Source: Conidiobolus incongruus B7586 (Eukaryota; Entomophthoromycota; Entomophthoromycetes; Entomophthorales; Conidiobolaceae). From it: 10,408 nt of DNA. The position numbers and the translations under genes were made by a program. Shown one piece after another: positions 1 through 8,507 of this stretch (positions within the stretch are counted from its first letter, which is position 1; the number at the start of each line of letters is the position of its first letter). The stretch is from contig JNEM01005277.1 of NCBI GenBank assembly GCA_000697335.1, positions 1 to 10,408 on the forward strand, given 5' to 3'. The notes beneath the pieces were generated by a model. The model made no database searches, was not told the origin of the DNA, and saw only the letters and a program-made list of their open reading frames with translations.

Positions 1-1131
1 TAATAATTGGTATATAAAATTGTTTTTTAAACTATGCTTTTAATCAAATATCTATAAATCATATTTCAATTATTATATTAATAGTCCTATTATTCAATAT
101 ACAAATTTCAATAAATATAAATATAATTTATTTGTATAAATATCTTAATTTTAAATATGATTCATATAGAATAAACTCACAAATCCCATAATGATTACTA
201 AAAACTACCTAAATTATAATTATATTCAAATATCCATTCAATAAATTTTCTCAATATTTATACTCAATCGTAGAATCAATTACTGGTTATTACCATTCTA
301 TTATATTGATGACAAAACTGAGCTAAACTAAATTTTCTTTATTTGATTCAATACCAAAAAATTTATGATATTTATAAATTAGATTTAATTTTTTATTTTT
401 CAAAAATATTTGGTAAGTGCAATAATATGCTGAAGCAAATATCTAAATTTATGATAGAATATATTTTAATATGGAACTATATCAAGTTTTTATTGAATCA
501 TAGTTCAAATCATTGATTTTTTAAATGTCTATATAATTTCCAAAAAATAAAATTATAATTTAATTTGAACATATTACTGATAAATTTTATTTTATTTCAT
601 TAACTTATATCTTTTATTTTATTTCACTTAAATGCTTACGTATTTTGTTCAATATGTTCCAATTACAAATTACAAACAATTGTAAATAGATATAGCAACT
701 AGTAATGTTTATGAAGATTTGAATATGTTATCATATTATTATTTTTATTGACTAAATGTATTAAAATATTCTAAGCTTTAAATGTTATATCTTTCATATA
801 ACATGAAATTTCGTTGTGTAATCTATTTTTTCATTTGATTCAACCTATAATTCAGAAGAAAAATAAAAAATCATATAGATAATTAATTTATATCCAGTAT
901 TTAATTGAATAAAAAAATCAGATAATAAATCTTGAGATAAGATAAGATTATCAATCCCATAAAATATTTTATTATTAGAATATCATTCTGAAATTTCTTA
1001 TAAATTGATTTCAATTGAAGTAAATGTTAAAATAACGAAATTTAATAGATTTTAAAAATACTATATTTACTTATTTATTACATGATATTGTAACAAAATA
1101 ATATATATAATTTAATACCGTATTGGAATAA
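1..1131. other. AT-rich spacer, no gene seen
   Basis: This stretch is made almost wholly of A and T, with short homopolymers and dense stops in every frame on both strands. I found no exon-like segment, tRNA B-box, satellite array or terminal repeat. The 11-mer ATTTGATTCAA occurs twice (near 342 and 834). A 9-bp AT hairpin lies at 782-804 with loop CTTTC. Both are within what such a skewed composition gives by chance. The promoter of the PPR gene must lie in its right end, but no motif stands out. Confidence 0.7.
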
Positions 1132-2649
1132 ATGTTTATTATAAAGACGATATATTGTAAACATAGGATAAAAATTCCTAATTTTATAATACTAACCCAT
1201 AATACGTCAAATGTTAAGAGGTTTAGTAGTTGTTTAAGGTATAAAGCTTCCGCTTCTGTGAATTTGAAATTAAAAATAGTTGAAGATGTCAATAGCACAA
1301 CGTTATCTTCTAAACCCGATCTAACTAGATTAGCTCAATTTTTAAGATTTTTATTGAGAACGAATCGTCATCAGGAAGCTATGAAATTATGGTTATCGTT
1401 AAATCGGTGTGAGTTGATAGTTGACCCCTTGACCAGTTGTGCACTATTCGCTAATCCCAATGATTACAATACAATTAAGCCTCATATAAGGGGTAAATAT
1501 ATGCGATATTCATCAATTCTAAACCATCATCCACTATTAAAGAATATTTCAAAATATGACAGAATTGACCAGAATTGGGCAGTATATTGCAAATTAAAGT
1601 CTATGAGTTGGAAAGTTCATATACCCCTATACATGTACATAATCGCACAGCTCTGTCTCATCAGGGATGCTCCTTGGGAGATGCTTAGGCGGTATATTAA
1701 TCAACTGAAGACATGTGACGATTTTCCAAGCGAAAGGACGCATATACCAACACCACTCATTAATTCGTGGATACAGCTGTTGGTAAGTGTGAGGCGCTTT
1801 GATACAGTATCCCTACTCCTAGACGAACTCAAACCCAAATTCGATCTACGGACGTATCAACTTCTGATATACGCCCAATCGGATCTTAGCAGGACGCTGT
1901 TCCCTCAGTTTGATATGCTCACTCTGCTTGAGAGGCTCAAGGAGTCCAAATTTTGTGTGACGACACCCCTGGCCTCGCGAATCCTCAGCTATCTCCATAT
2001 ACACAATCAACATTCTGAACTCCTTGATTGGACAGAGATCTTGTTAAATCGCAAAATATCATTACCCAAACTCACACTGAATAAAATTATCACAGAATTG
2101 AGTCAGCAGCAATACTACCATGTGATCTACCGCCTCTGGCATGTTTTAATGCCACACTCCGTCCAACTCAACAACCATCTTGTCACCACAATATTAAATG
2201 CATTCAGTAAAGCTGACAACAGTTCCACAGACCCGATACTAACCAACATCATAACCATCCTCAAGCAGCAAAACATCAAGCTGTCCACAAGCATATTTAA
2301 TGTACTAATGAAATACCACAACCACAAAAATCAGCTGAATTTGACAGAATACTACTTCCAACAGATCCAAGCCAACCAATTTGGATACAATGTGCATAGC
2401 TACAACCTCATGATTCAGCGATCCCTCAAGCTCAACGACCTCAACACCATTGACCACATCTACCAAATGTTACAAAACTCTCAAATTGAGCCCAACGATA
2501 TCACGTGGCTCGGTCTCTTGGAAGCATATTCTCGATTTGGCCACCAACAAAAATTAAAAGAATTAATTCAGCAAATCCCACGTCAACTAATCCAAAATAA
2601 TCCCAGATTGATGGAAAAAAATGAATTAATTAACCAAATGCTTAATTAA
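1132..2649 (+). CDS. PPR-repeat protein, probably mitochondrial
   Basis: This is a single open frame of 505 aa with no intron needed. The first 45 or so residues are rich in Lys, Arg, Ser and hydrophobic residues with almost no acidic residue (for example KRFSSCLRYKASASVNLK at 29-46), which fits a mitochondrial targeting sequence and supports the first ATG. The rest is almost all helical hairpins. The clearest 35-residue PPR-like units are at about 386-420 (STSIFNVLMK...), 421-455 (VHSYNLMIQRS...QIEPN) and 456-484 (DITWLGLLEAYSRFG...). Weaker units are near 62-96, 207-240 and 348-384. PPR proteins bind organellar RNA and act in its processing, stability or translation; fungal members usually serve single mitochondrial transcripts. 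Which RNA this one binds cannot be told. There is no SMR or other catalytic domain. Codons are AT-rich for roughly the first 170 residues and visibly richer in C after that. An AATAAA lies at 2658-2663 but carries little weight in such DNA. Confidence 0.85.
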   Translation: MFIIKTIYCKHRIKIPNFIILTHNTSNVKRFSSCLRYKASASVNLKLKIVEDVNSTTLSSKPDLTRLAQFLRFLLRTNRHQEAMKLWLSLNRCELIVDPLTSCALFANPNDYNTIKPHIRGKYMRYSSILNHHPLLKNISKYDRIDQNWAVYCKLKSMSWKVHIPLYMYIIAQLCLIRDAPWEMLRRYINQLKTCDDFPSERTHIPTPLINSWIQLLVSVRRFDTVSLLLDELKPKFDLRTYQLLIYAQSDLSRTLFPQFDMLTLLERLKESKFCVTTPLASRILSYLHIHNQHSELLDWTEILLNRKISLPKLTLNKIITELSQQQYYHVIYRLWHVLMPHSVQLNNHLVTTILNAFSKADNSSTDPILTNIITILKQQNIKLSTSIFNVLMKYHNHKNQLNLTEYYFQQIQANQFGYNVHSYNLMIQRSLKLNDLNTIDHIYQMLQNSQIEPNDITWLGLLEAYSRFGHQQKLKELIQQIPRQLIQNNPRLMEKNELINQMLN

Positions 2650-3351
2650 TTAAACAAAATAAAATTTCTATTTGTATTATAAGTGATTTGATATTGAAAC
2701 TTTTAAAAGTTATTTTTTATTCAATTATTAGTAATCTTACTATTATTTTGAGTGATTAATTAGTGTATTTTAATATTGTTAAAATAAATTATGACATTTC
2801 AAAAAGATTTGCTATATCTATAAATGGTAATAAATAGTTTGTAATTTATTTTTTTTAACTTAATATGAATCAAGGAATTATAAATATTTTTTTTATAGAT
2901 CATATATTAAAATATAATATTTAATAATGAGAAATTGAATAATATTATTAACTGAAGAATTCATTTTTGATAAATATTCGATAAATATTTTTAATTCTAA
3001 TAATATTCTCTAATAAAAAAAATAATATTTTAATAGATAGAATTATATTATAAAGTAATTATCGATTTAAATTAATATATAGTTAATAATCTTATTATAA
3101 GTTTAATCACTTTTCTCAATATAATCGGTAATAATATTTTGACAATATAAGTTTGATTAAATAATCATATAAAAATTTCAAAAATTAAATATTTTAATTG
3201 TCCAAAATTAATTTCAAATTAAATTAATTTTAATAAATATTCCTATTTTATCTTTTAAAATGAATAATTATTAATATTTTTAAGTGTATTTGAAATTTAG
3301 TGTGGAATAAAATCTTGACCAAAATCAATTTAAAAATTCGCATTATTTTAT
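2650..3351. other. AT-rich intergenic spacer
   Basis: This spacer lies between the 3' ends of two convergent genes (PPR on +, hydrolase on -). It is nearly pure A/T with many short runs and no open frame of note. Both transcripts must end here. AATAAA-like strings are common on both strands, so no single polyadenylation site can be chosen. I see no repeat, tRNA or ncRNA in it. Confidence 0.7.
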
Positions 3352-4426
3352 TTAAGATTGGCTAATTTCATCAGGTTTAATAACTGCAACAGCAGGTTGT
3401 CCTTTTATGGTACCTGATCTACTAAGATTTGCAGCAGTTTCAGCAGCCTCTAATCCAAAGGGATCCCTTATTGAGATAGGAGTCTCATCAGGAAGTAGAT
3501 TTAAGTCAATGAGCCATTGGTTCACCTGATCTAAGATGAAAGTTTCGTGACCTCGCCAAAAGTGATCAGCTCTCTCGTGGTAAACCACCCTATAATTAGT
3601 ACTGCGATCTAGGTCAAGCTCCTCCTCCAATCCTTCCAGCCATGAATCATAGGATCCTACAGAAGAAAACTGATCCTTAAAACTGTAGAGGATTAAGCAG
3701 GGTTGGCCAGATTCCGGATTTAATAAATTTTTCAAACTTTGGTGGAAGTTCTTGCCATTCCAAAGTGTCAACATCCATCTCACACCAATTGGGTAACTTA
3801 TTAAAATTGTATAAAACTGTAAATTTGTGTTTTCCTTATTGAATTCACTTTGAACTATTGAAGAGGTGAGTATAGCTCCATAAGAGTATCCCTGTTATTA
3901 AATTTATTAAAAAATATATTGTCTGTCAAATTAAATATATTTACCACAAGAATAACTTTATTAAAATTAGGAATAATTTTGACTACTTCAGGGTTGACAA
4001 AATGAGTAGGATCTCCCGTTATAGTACGCACTAAAGTTTTTAAATCTTCAGCTTCTGCTTGGCCCGTATAAGTTGTGGACCCTTGGGATTGACCCGCACC
4101 TCTTTAAATACAATTCAAAAAAATGTTATTAAAAATATTGTAATAAAATTACCTGGAATTTAAGCAAATGGTAGAAAATTTATGACTAACAAAATAATCT
4201 TCTAATGCTACTATTACATGGTCGTCAAAAGTACCACCTAATAAAAACAAATGAATAACAATAAGTGTATTAGAAATAATCATTAAATACCTAAAGAAGC
4301 GTAAGGATGTGACAAAATTACAACGTATTCGGAATTTGGAATAATAGTAATTCTACACTCTAAAAATTTATTATCGTATTGAGATTTTAAAAATCCCGAT
4401 TTACATATTGGCAATTCATTAGACAT
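3352..4426 (-). CDS. alpha/beta hydrolase, four exons (COG2945-like)
   Basis: On the minus strand the gene splices as exon 1 4426-4291, exon 2 4237-4153, exon 3 4101-3945 and exon 4 3891-3352. That is 918 nt, giving 305 aa plus TAA. The three introns (53, 51 and 53 bp) start GTATTT, GTAATT and GTAAAT and end TTAG, AAAG and ACAG. Intron 1 has a CTAAT branch-like site. The spliced product has alpha/beta-hydrolase landmarks in order: HPYASLGGTFDD (40-51), matching the HPHPxxGGT oxyanion loop of COG2945-type enzymes; NSRGAGQSQGS (72-82), matching NFRGVGxSxG; nucleophile elbow G-Y-S-Y-G with Ser129; Asp199 in SFKDQFSS; and His236 in ADHFWRG. The motif GADHFFxG is typical of COG2945. Intron 3 falls exactly before the nucleophile motif. 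The triad is complete, so an active esterase or peptidase-like enzyme is likely, but the substrate is unknown. Bacterial relatives are near 210 aa; here a tail of about 65 residues follows the catalytic His region. No signal peptide is visible, so a cytosolic site is likely. Confidence 0.85.
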
Positions 4427-4643
4427 TATTATTATTTTATTATATTATATATTGATAGAATTAAAGAGTAAAGAAGTCAAAAGTTAAATGATTTATTTTT
4501 AGACTTAATGATATTTGCAGAGTTATTTTTTATATTAGATTCTCGACTGTGAATGTTTTTATTGGCTAATATTTCAAAATTCCTCAGTTTTCATTTTAAA
4601 TCAAATTTGAAATACCTTAAATGATAATTCGAGTGATGTGAAT

Positions 4644-4648
4644 AGTAT
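4644..4648. repeat. left target-site duplication of the LTR
   Basis: AGTAT abuts the left end of the LTR, and its last four bases GTAT recur directly after the right end at 4983-4986. The pair marks the insertion point. Because AGTATT occurs on both sides and shares bases with the LTR ends, the exact duplication may be 4 or 5 bp. Confidence 0.55.
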
Positions 4649-4982
4649 TGTCACGGACCGGAGGACCTGTTCGCCCTTAACAGTTCAATTCGTTCACGAA
4701 CCCCGTCATAGATCCACCTGCAATGTGACCACAAAATACACCCGAGCAATGCAATCAATCGTTCCATCCGACGTGCAACTCTTACGCTGGGAAAACACGT
4801 CAAATAAACTACAAATATGCTGACTACAACCAAGTTGTCACGTCGGTCCCCTTCCCAGGGTACAGCCCAATAATCCAGGTTAAACGATAAATTACCCCTT
4901 TTATATTACCAAACAGGCGCCGTCCCAGAAGACGACTATTTACTTAAAAGTTATTGGACACTTGACTTCCCAGCCAGTGTCA
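4649..4982. mobile_element. solo LTR, probably Ty3-like
   Basis: This 334-bp block is clearly richer in G and C than the AT spacers around it. It begins TGTCACGG and ends GTGTCA, so it has the TG...CA ends of an LTR. GTAT sits directly before the TG (4645-4648) and directly after the CA (4983-4986). The shared word extends to AGTATT if a terminal base is counted, which fits a 4-5 bp target-site duplication. The TGTCACGG start is often seen in fungal Ty3-type LTRs; this is a recollection of the family, not a search result. No internal region or second LTR is present, so it looks like the product of LTR-LTR recombination. The intact-looking flanking repeat suggests it is not ancient. Orientation is uncertain: the plus strand is favoured by the TGTCAC start, while a TATAAAAGG string lies on the minus strand at 4905-4897. 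Confidence 0.65.
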
Positions 4983-4987
4983 GTATT
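4983..4987. repeat. right target-site duplication of the LTR
   Basis: GTATT follows the terminal CA of the LTR and matches the left flank (AGTAT at 4644-4648) over GTAT, or over five bases if one terminal LTR base is counted. The flanks are otherwise unrelated, as expected for an insertion. Confidence 0.55.
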
Positions 4988-5396
4988 TAGCATTTTCATG
5001 TCTATCACATAGTGTTAATAAAATACCTTTTTAGAATGTATACCTAGATATTATATAATTTTAATATACAGATTTTAAAGAGTTATTGATACAAAATCTT
5101 ATTATATAATTAAATATATTTTAAGAATCAATTACTATATTTATTTAAAAAATATTCATTCGTTTTACTTAGATACCTAAATGTGTATTTTCGCCTCTAT
5201 TACCTATTCAAAATATCAACAAAACATTTTATAATTTCAAGTTTTCTCATAATATTCATCAAAAAAATTCTTATACATTTAGCAATTATATTTAATCCCA
5301 TAATTATTTTAGAAAATTTTATCCATTGGAGAATTAATTACAGTATCTGTAGTTGGTGAAGTTATCCTCCTTTATCTCCATATCACCGATTTCAAA
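4988..5396. promoter_or_regulatory. eL22 upstream region
   Basis: About 410 bp of AT-rich sequence separates the solo LTR from the eL22 start codon. The last 60 bp before the ATG are pyrimidine-rich (CCTCCTTTATCTCC at 5367-5380) and look like the leader of a translation-machinery mRNA. An ATTACAG at 5336-5342 could be the acceptor of a leader intron, but no single donor can be chosen. No TATA box or factor site can be named with confidence. The promoter of this highly expressed gene must lie here or within the LTR. Confidence 0.35.
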
Positions 5397-5756
5397 ATGG
5401 CCCCCAGAGTTGCTAAGAAGATTACTCACAAGTTCGTCGTCGACGCCTCCGCCCCCGCTGGCGATAAGATTTTCGATGATGCCGCCTTCGAAAAGTTCTT
5501 GCACGATCGCATCAAGGTCGACGGTCGTACCGGTAACTTGGCTGGTACCGTCACTATTGCCCGTGACTCTCGCGCCAGAATCACCGTCTCCTCCAACAAG
5601 GATATGTCCAAGCGCTACATCAAGTACTTGACCAAGAAGTTCTTGAAGAAGCAAAACTTGAGAGATTGGTTACGTGTCGTTGCTTCCGATAAGAACACCT
5701 TCAAGCTCAGATACTACAACGTCGCTAACAACGCCGAAGAAGAAGATGACGAATAA
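5397..5756 (+). CDS. RPL22: 60S ribosomal protein eL22
   Basis: One uninterrupted exon gives 119 aa, close to the usual eL22 length of about 120-130. The protein has the family pattern: N-terminal MAPRVAKKITHKFVVD, then GDKIFDDAAFEKFLHDRIKV (22-41), GNLAGTVTI, the highly conserved KRYIKYLTKKFLKK (73-86) followed by LRDWLRVVA, and an acidic tail EEEDDE. eL22 is a large-subunit protein of eukaryotic ribosomes near the exit-tunnel side and binds 26S/28S rRNA. The start is secure because MAP... is the common N-terminus of fungal eL22, and the ATG has A at -3 (AAAATGG). Codons are sharply biased (GTC, GCC, ACC, AAG, TTG, GGT), making the gene far richer in G and C than its surroundings, as expected for a highly expressed gene. 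Long antisense and alternate frames across it are by-products of this bias. Confidence 0.97.
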   Translation: MAPRVAKKITHKFVVDASAPAGDKIFDDAAFEKFLHDRIKVDGRTGNLAGTVTIARDSRARITVSSNKDMSKRYIKYLTKKFLKKQNLRDWLRVVASDKNTFKLRYYNVANNAEEEDDE

Positions 5757-5828
5757 ATTTTCTAGTCAAAGCTTATATGGAGTATTGGAAGGTTCTCAAT
5801 GTATTATTACTAATATGTAGTAGCTTTC

Positions 5829-5834
5829 AATAAA
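5829..5834 (+). terminator. likely polyadenylation signal of eL22
   Basis: AATAAA stands 73 bp after the eL22 stop codon in a stretch of mixed composition, not in pure A/T, so it carries more weight than the same word elsewhere in the window. A run of A-rich sequence follows at 5841-5862. Confidence 0.5.
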
Positions 5835-5862
5835 AACACTTAAACTAAAAATTTAAATTAAA

Positions 5863-5916
5863 GGGCGAGACGAGAGACGAGCCCGTTGAACTACATGGGT
5901 TTTTTGTAGTTTAACG
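5863..5916 (+). other. purine tandem repeat plus 12-bp hairpin
   Basis: A GC-rich islet starts with GGGC, then two exact copies of GAGACGA (5867-5880), then GCCC, so the ends GGGC/GCCC can pair. Straight after it, 5884-5895 pairs with 5905-5916 in a 12-bp stem with one G.U pair and a 9-base loop TGGGTTTTT. The single wobble is G.U when read as plus-strand RNA, which hints at function in that strand's RNA. It lies about 30 bp beyond the likely eL22 poly(A) signal. It could be a 3'-end or termination structure, the end of a small RNA, or a chance fold. No snoRNA boxes, tRNA boxes or known RNA family fit. Confidence 0.4.
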
Positions 5917-6068
5917 AATCACAATCTCATACCTTAAATTTATATATACTAATTTGATTAATCAGTTTGATGATTCTGACTTTAATATTTAAACTTCTTC
6001 CAGTAATTTTAAATTGTTATTAAGTTTAATTGTTTTAACAATTTCACATAATCATCCTTATTATTTTG

Positions 6069-6864
6069 GGCGTCGAGATCTACAGACTAATTGAATTAGA
6101 AGAATTGAGATCAAAAAAGGAGATCCGAGATCATTAGATTTAATTTGATAATTCAAGCAATGTTTAATGAATATCAATACCTTTATTACTTATACTGTCA
6201 GTGTTATGATCATTTTAGGTTATCTTTCTGGGATGGAAAGGAGGATCAGTAAATGATATATCGAGAATTCAAAATGAATCTTTGATCCTTATACGAATTT
6301 GGGCGAGATCTTTCACTATATAACTTGGGCCTGTTTATTCTTTACATTCTAAATAATATTTACAAGTAGAGCGCGTTTCAAAGGTTATTAACAATGATCT
6401 TGGCGAAAATCTAGAATCAATTTATGATCCAAGGCAAATATATATTTTTCTCGGTTTAGGCGCTAATTTGACCTATTACACTGATCGATTTCGTTATATT
6501 GATAATATGAAGGTTTAAATCTGAGAAATAAGTTGATTTAAATGTGACACAATCAAGTTATTAATATAGAATTGATCATAACGTTGGCTCCATATTAGAG
6601 ATCTATCTAATACTTTTTAGTTCTTACGTATAAACCGAGTGTTTAGTTATATGGGATATTTTAATTAGCATACAATATGATCACTTAAGTCTATTACATT
6701 ATATTTGTTGGAAGACAGAAATAGATCCTTGATCATTTTTCTTAGAACCTCTAGAACACAAAATATTATTTTTACTTACTCCTGGTGAAATCTATAGAAA
6801 TCAAATCTTCAAATACAGATTTATATTAAGGAAGTGTACTAGACAATATAAGACCAATTTTATA
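6069..6864 (+). pseudogene. decayed coding-like region, family unknown
   Basis: This 800-bp patch is richer in G and C than the spacers on both sides and holds a chain of protein-like, stop-free segments on the plus strand in changing frames. They are 6109-6249 (47 codons, with EIIRFNLIIQAMFNEYQYLY), 6357-6515 (53 codons, with IFLGLGANLTYYTDRFRYID), 6634-6729 (32 codons, with VIWDILISIQYDHLSLLHYI) and 6733-6864 (44 codons, with LEPLEHKILFLLTPGEIYRN). No consistent set of short GT-AG introns joins them as the two spliced genes here are joined, so a broken old gene is more likely than a live one. GATC occurs 16 times between 6077 and 6734, far above the spacers. I recognise no domain. A live multi-exon gene or a transposon remnant remain possible. 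Confidence 0.35.
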
Positions 6865-8507
6865 TAGAAAAATATATTTATTCTCATTTATATTAGATAA
6901 TAGTAAGATATATCATGAAAATTTCAAAGCTACTATGGTGAATATCTTTAATTGCTATATTATATCCTAAACACGATCTAGATTAGTAAATTAAATAAAT
7001 ATTCGTTTAATGGGATTATAAATTATACAAGGTATATTTCAATTAATACTATTATTCTTTTGATTTTTTATTCTAATCATATATAATAATATTTTTTGAA
7101 AAAAGATAACTCGTGATATTCAAATTGTCATTTTATAAGGATATAATAACTTTCTATAAAATAAAAATCATTCAATTGGATTTGAGTTTGATGTAAGTAT
7201 ATTTATTCATGCTTGCAATTTTATTTTCTTTTCAATTCACTTTTTTTAAAATATTATCAAATTTATACAAAAAATATTAAAAATTTTAATATAATAATTG
7301 AAAGAAAAATAAAATATATAATAATAATAATTAAATCGTAGAAATATATTTAAAATAACGATTCAAAACATCCCCTATTTGCAAACAATTTATATTTAAC
7401 AAACTTTTAATATCTTTTTTACCTAATTAAGAAATTAATTTTCAATACTTTTTTATATTGAACGTTGTAGAATTCTGTCGTTTACAGCTCCGAAAGTTTC
7501 GTGATGGTTTAAATTAATAATAGGATTAGCGTCGTTGGAAGTCTTTTTTTAGATAAAATGAAATGTCAAAGTTTGATTATGATAGTATTATAAAAAAGCG
7601 TAAAAACTCCGAGAGATCTCTTTATTGCCACAAAAAATAATATATATTTATAGAAGATGCAACCTAAAATATTAGTAACATGTATCAAAGCATCATCTAT
7701 TAACAAGAACATGCCTAATTTTATGACTCATATATACAACATCAAAATTTATTTTTAATAAAATTTCATCCAATAGAATAACTTATGTAATATCTTCAAT
7801 TCATGAATTGATTTGCTAATATTTAAAAATATTTTATATTATATTAAATAAAAGAGGCAATAATATTCTGTTGACTTATAAAGTGAAGATGGTTTTAAAC
7901 TTTATTATTAATTAGAATGTATATAATATCATATAGTTATTGTTAATCAAAATAACTTGAAATGCTGTATTCTATTCTAAAAGTTAAATCTAGTTTTAAA
8001 AATCATATGTTTTGTTATAAATTTTTAATATGAACAATATGAATCGCAAAATAGAGTCGAAGTTACTTATATTATTATTAATCTAAGTGAATGATTGGAT
8101 AAAAATTAAATGGATATTCAAATAGATTTCATATTTTGAATTAAAAAATAAGTTTACTAATTTTAAATATATGATGTATTGAATTGTGGATCTAAAAACA
8201 TTGTATTATTGTACGAATGACTGTTTATAAATTTTCATAGTTTGATGTTTATATCTTACTCTATGACTATTAAATGATATTTTAAAATTTCAACTTGAAT
8301 TGACCAATTTCAAATTATAAAATAAACATATTATACTTCATTGTATTCTGATGTAGTATCTATTTTAGATTTATTTCAAAATTTTAACCAGGATTTTATC
8401 CCATATTTTTAATTTAATTATTTAATAATAGTAATTGATATAAACAAGTGTATTATCATATATAATATGTCATCCAAATTAAATTTAATTATTGTTTAAT
8501 CTCAACA
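6865..8507. other. long AT-rich spacer
   Basis: No gene is seen in these 1.6 kb. Most is A/T runs with stops in all frames. A slightly GC-richer island at about 7460-7640 contains a tRNA A-box-like string TAGCGTCGTTGG (one mismatch, near 7529) followed soon by T7, but there is no good B-box and no cloverleaf, so I do not call an RNA gene. The right end must contain the promoter and leader of the seven-exon gene; only a favourable start context (CTCAACAATGACC) can be pointed out. Confidence 0.6.

Noticed and set aside
300-325. C/D snoRNA-like boxes (TGATGA followed by CTGA)
   Set aside because: The two boxes are only a few bases apart, with no room for a guide and no terminal stem. A similar pair near 5968 fails for the same reason.
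782-804. 9-bp AT hairpin with CTTTC loop
   Set aside because: In DNA this rich in A and T such stems are expected by chance; no flanking signal.
2127-2327. Antisense open frame in the PPR gene
   Set aside because: Shadow of the sense coding frame; no domain or context supports it.
4638-4833. Two short overlapping open frames (60-61 codons) in the LTR
   Set aside because: They lie across the LTR boundary and inside it, lack any domain, and are explained by its higher GC content.
5334-5654. Overlapping open frames on both strands across eL22
   Set aside because: They result from the GC-rich, biased codons of eL22. The sense frame has unmistakable family identity; the others have low-complexity Ser/Pro or Gly strings.
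7525-7600. Possible tRNA or other pol III gene (A-box-like TAGCGTCGTTGG, T7 tract)
   Set aside because: No B-box of acceptable match in range and no cloverleaf; the T run comes immediately after the A-box-like string.
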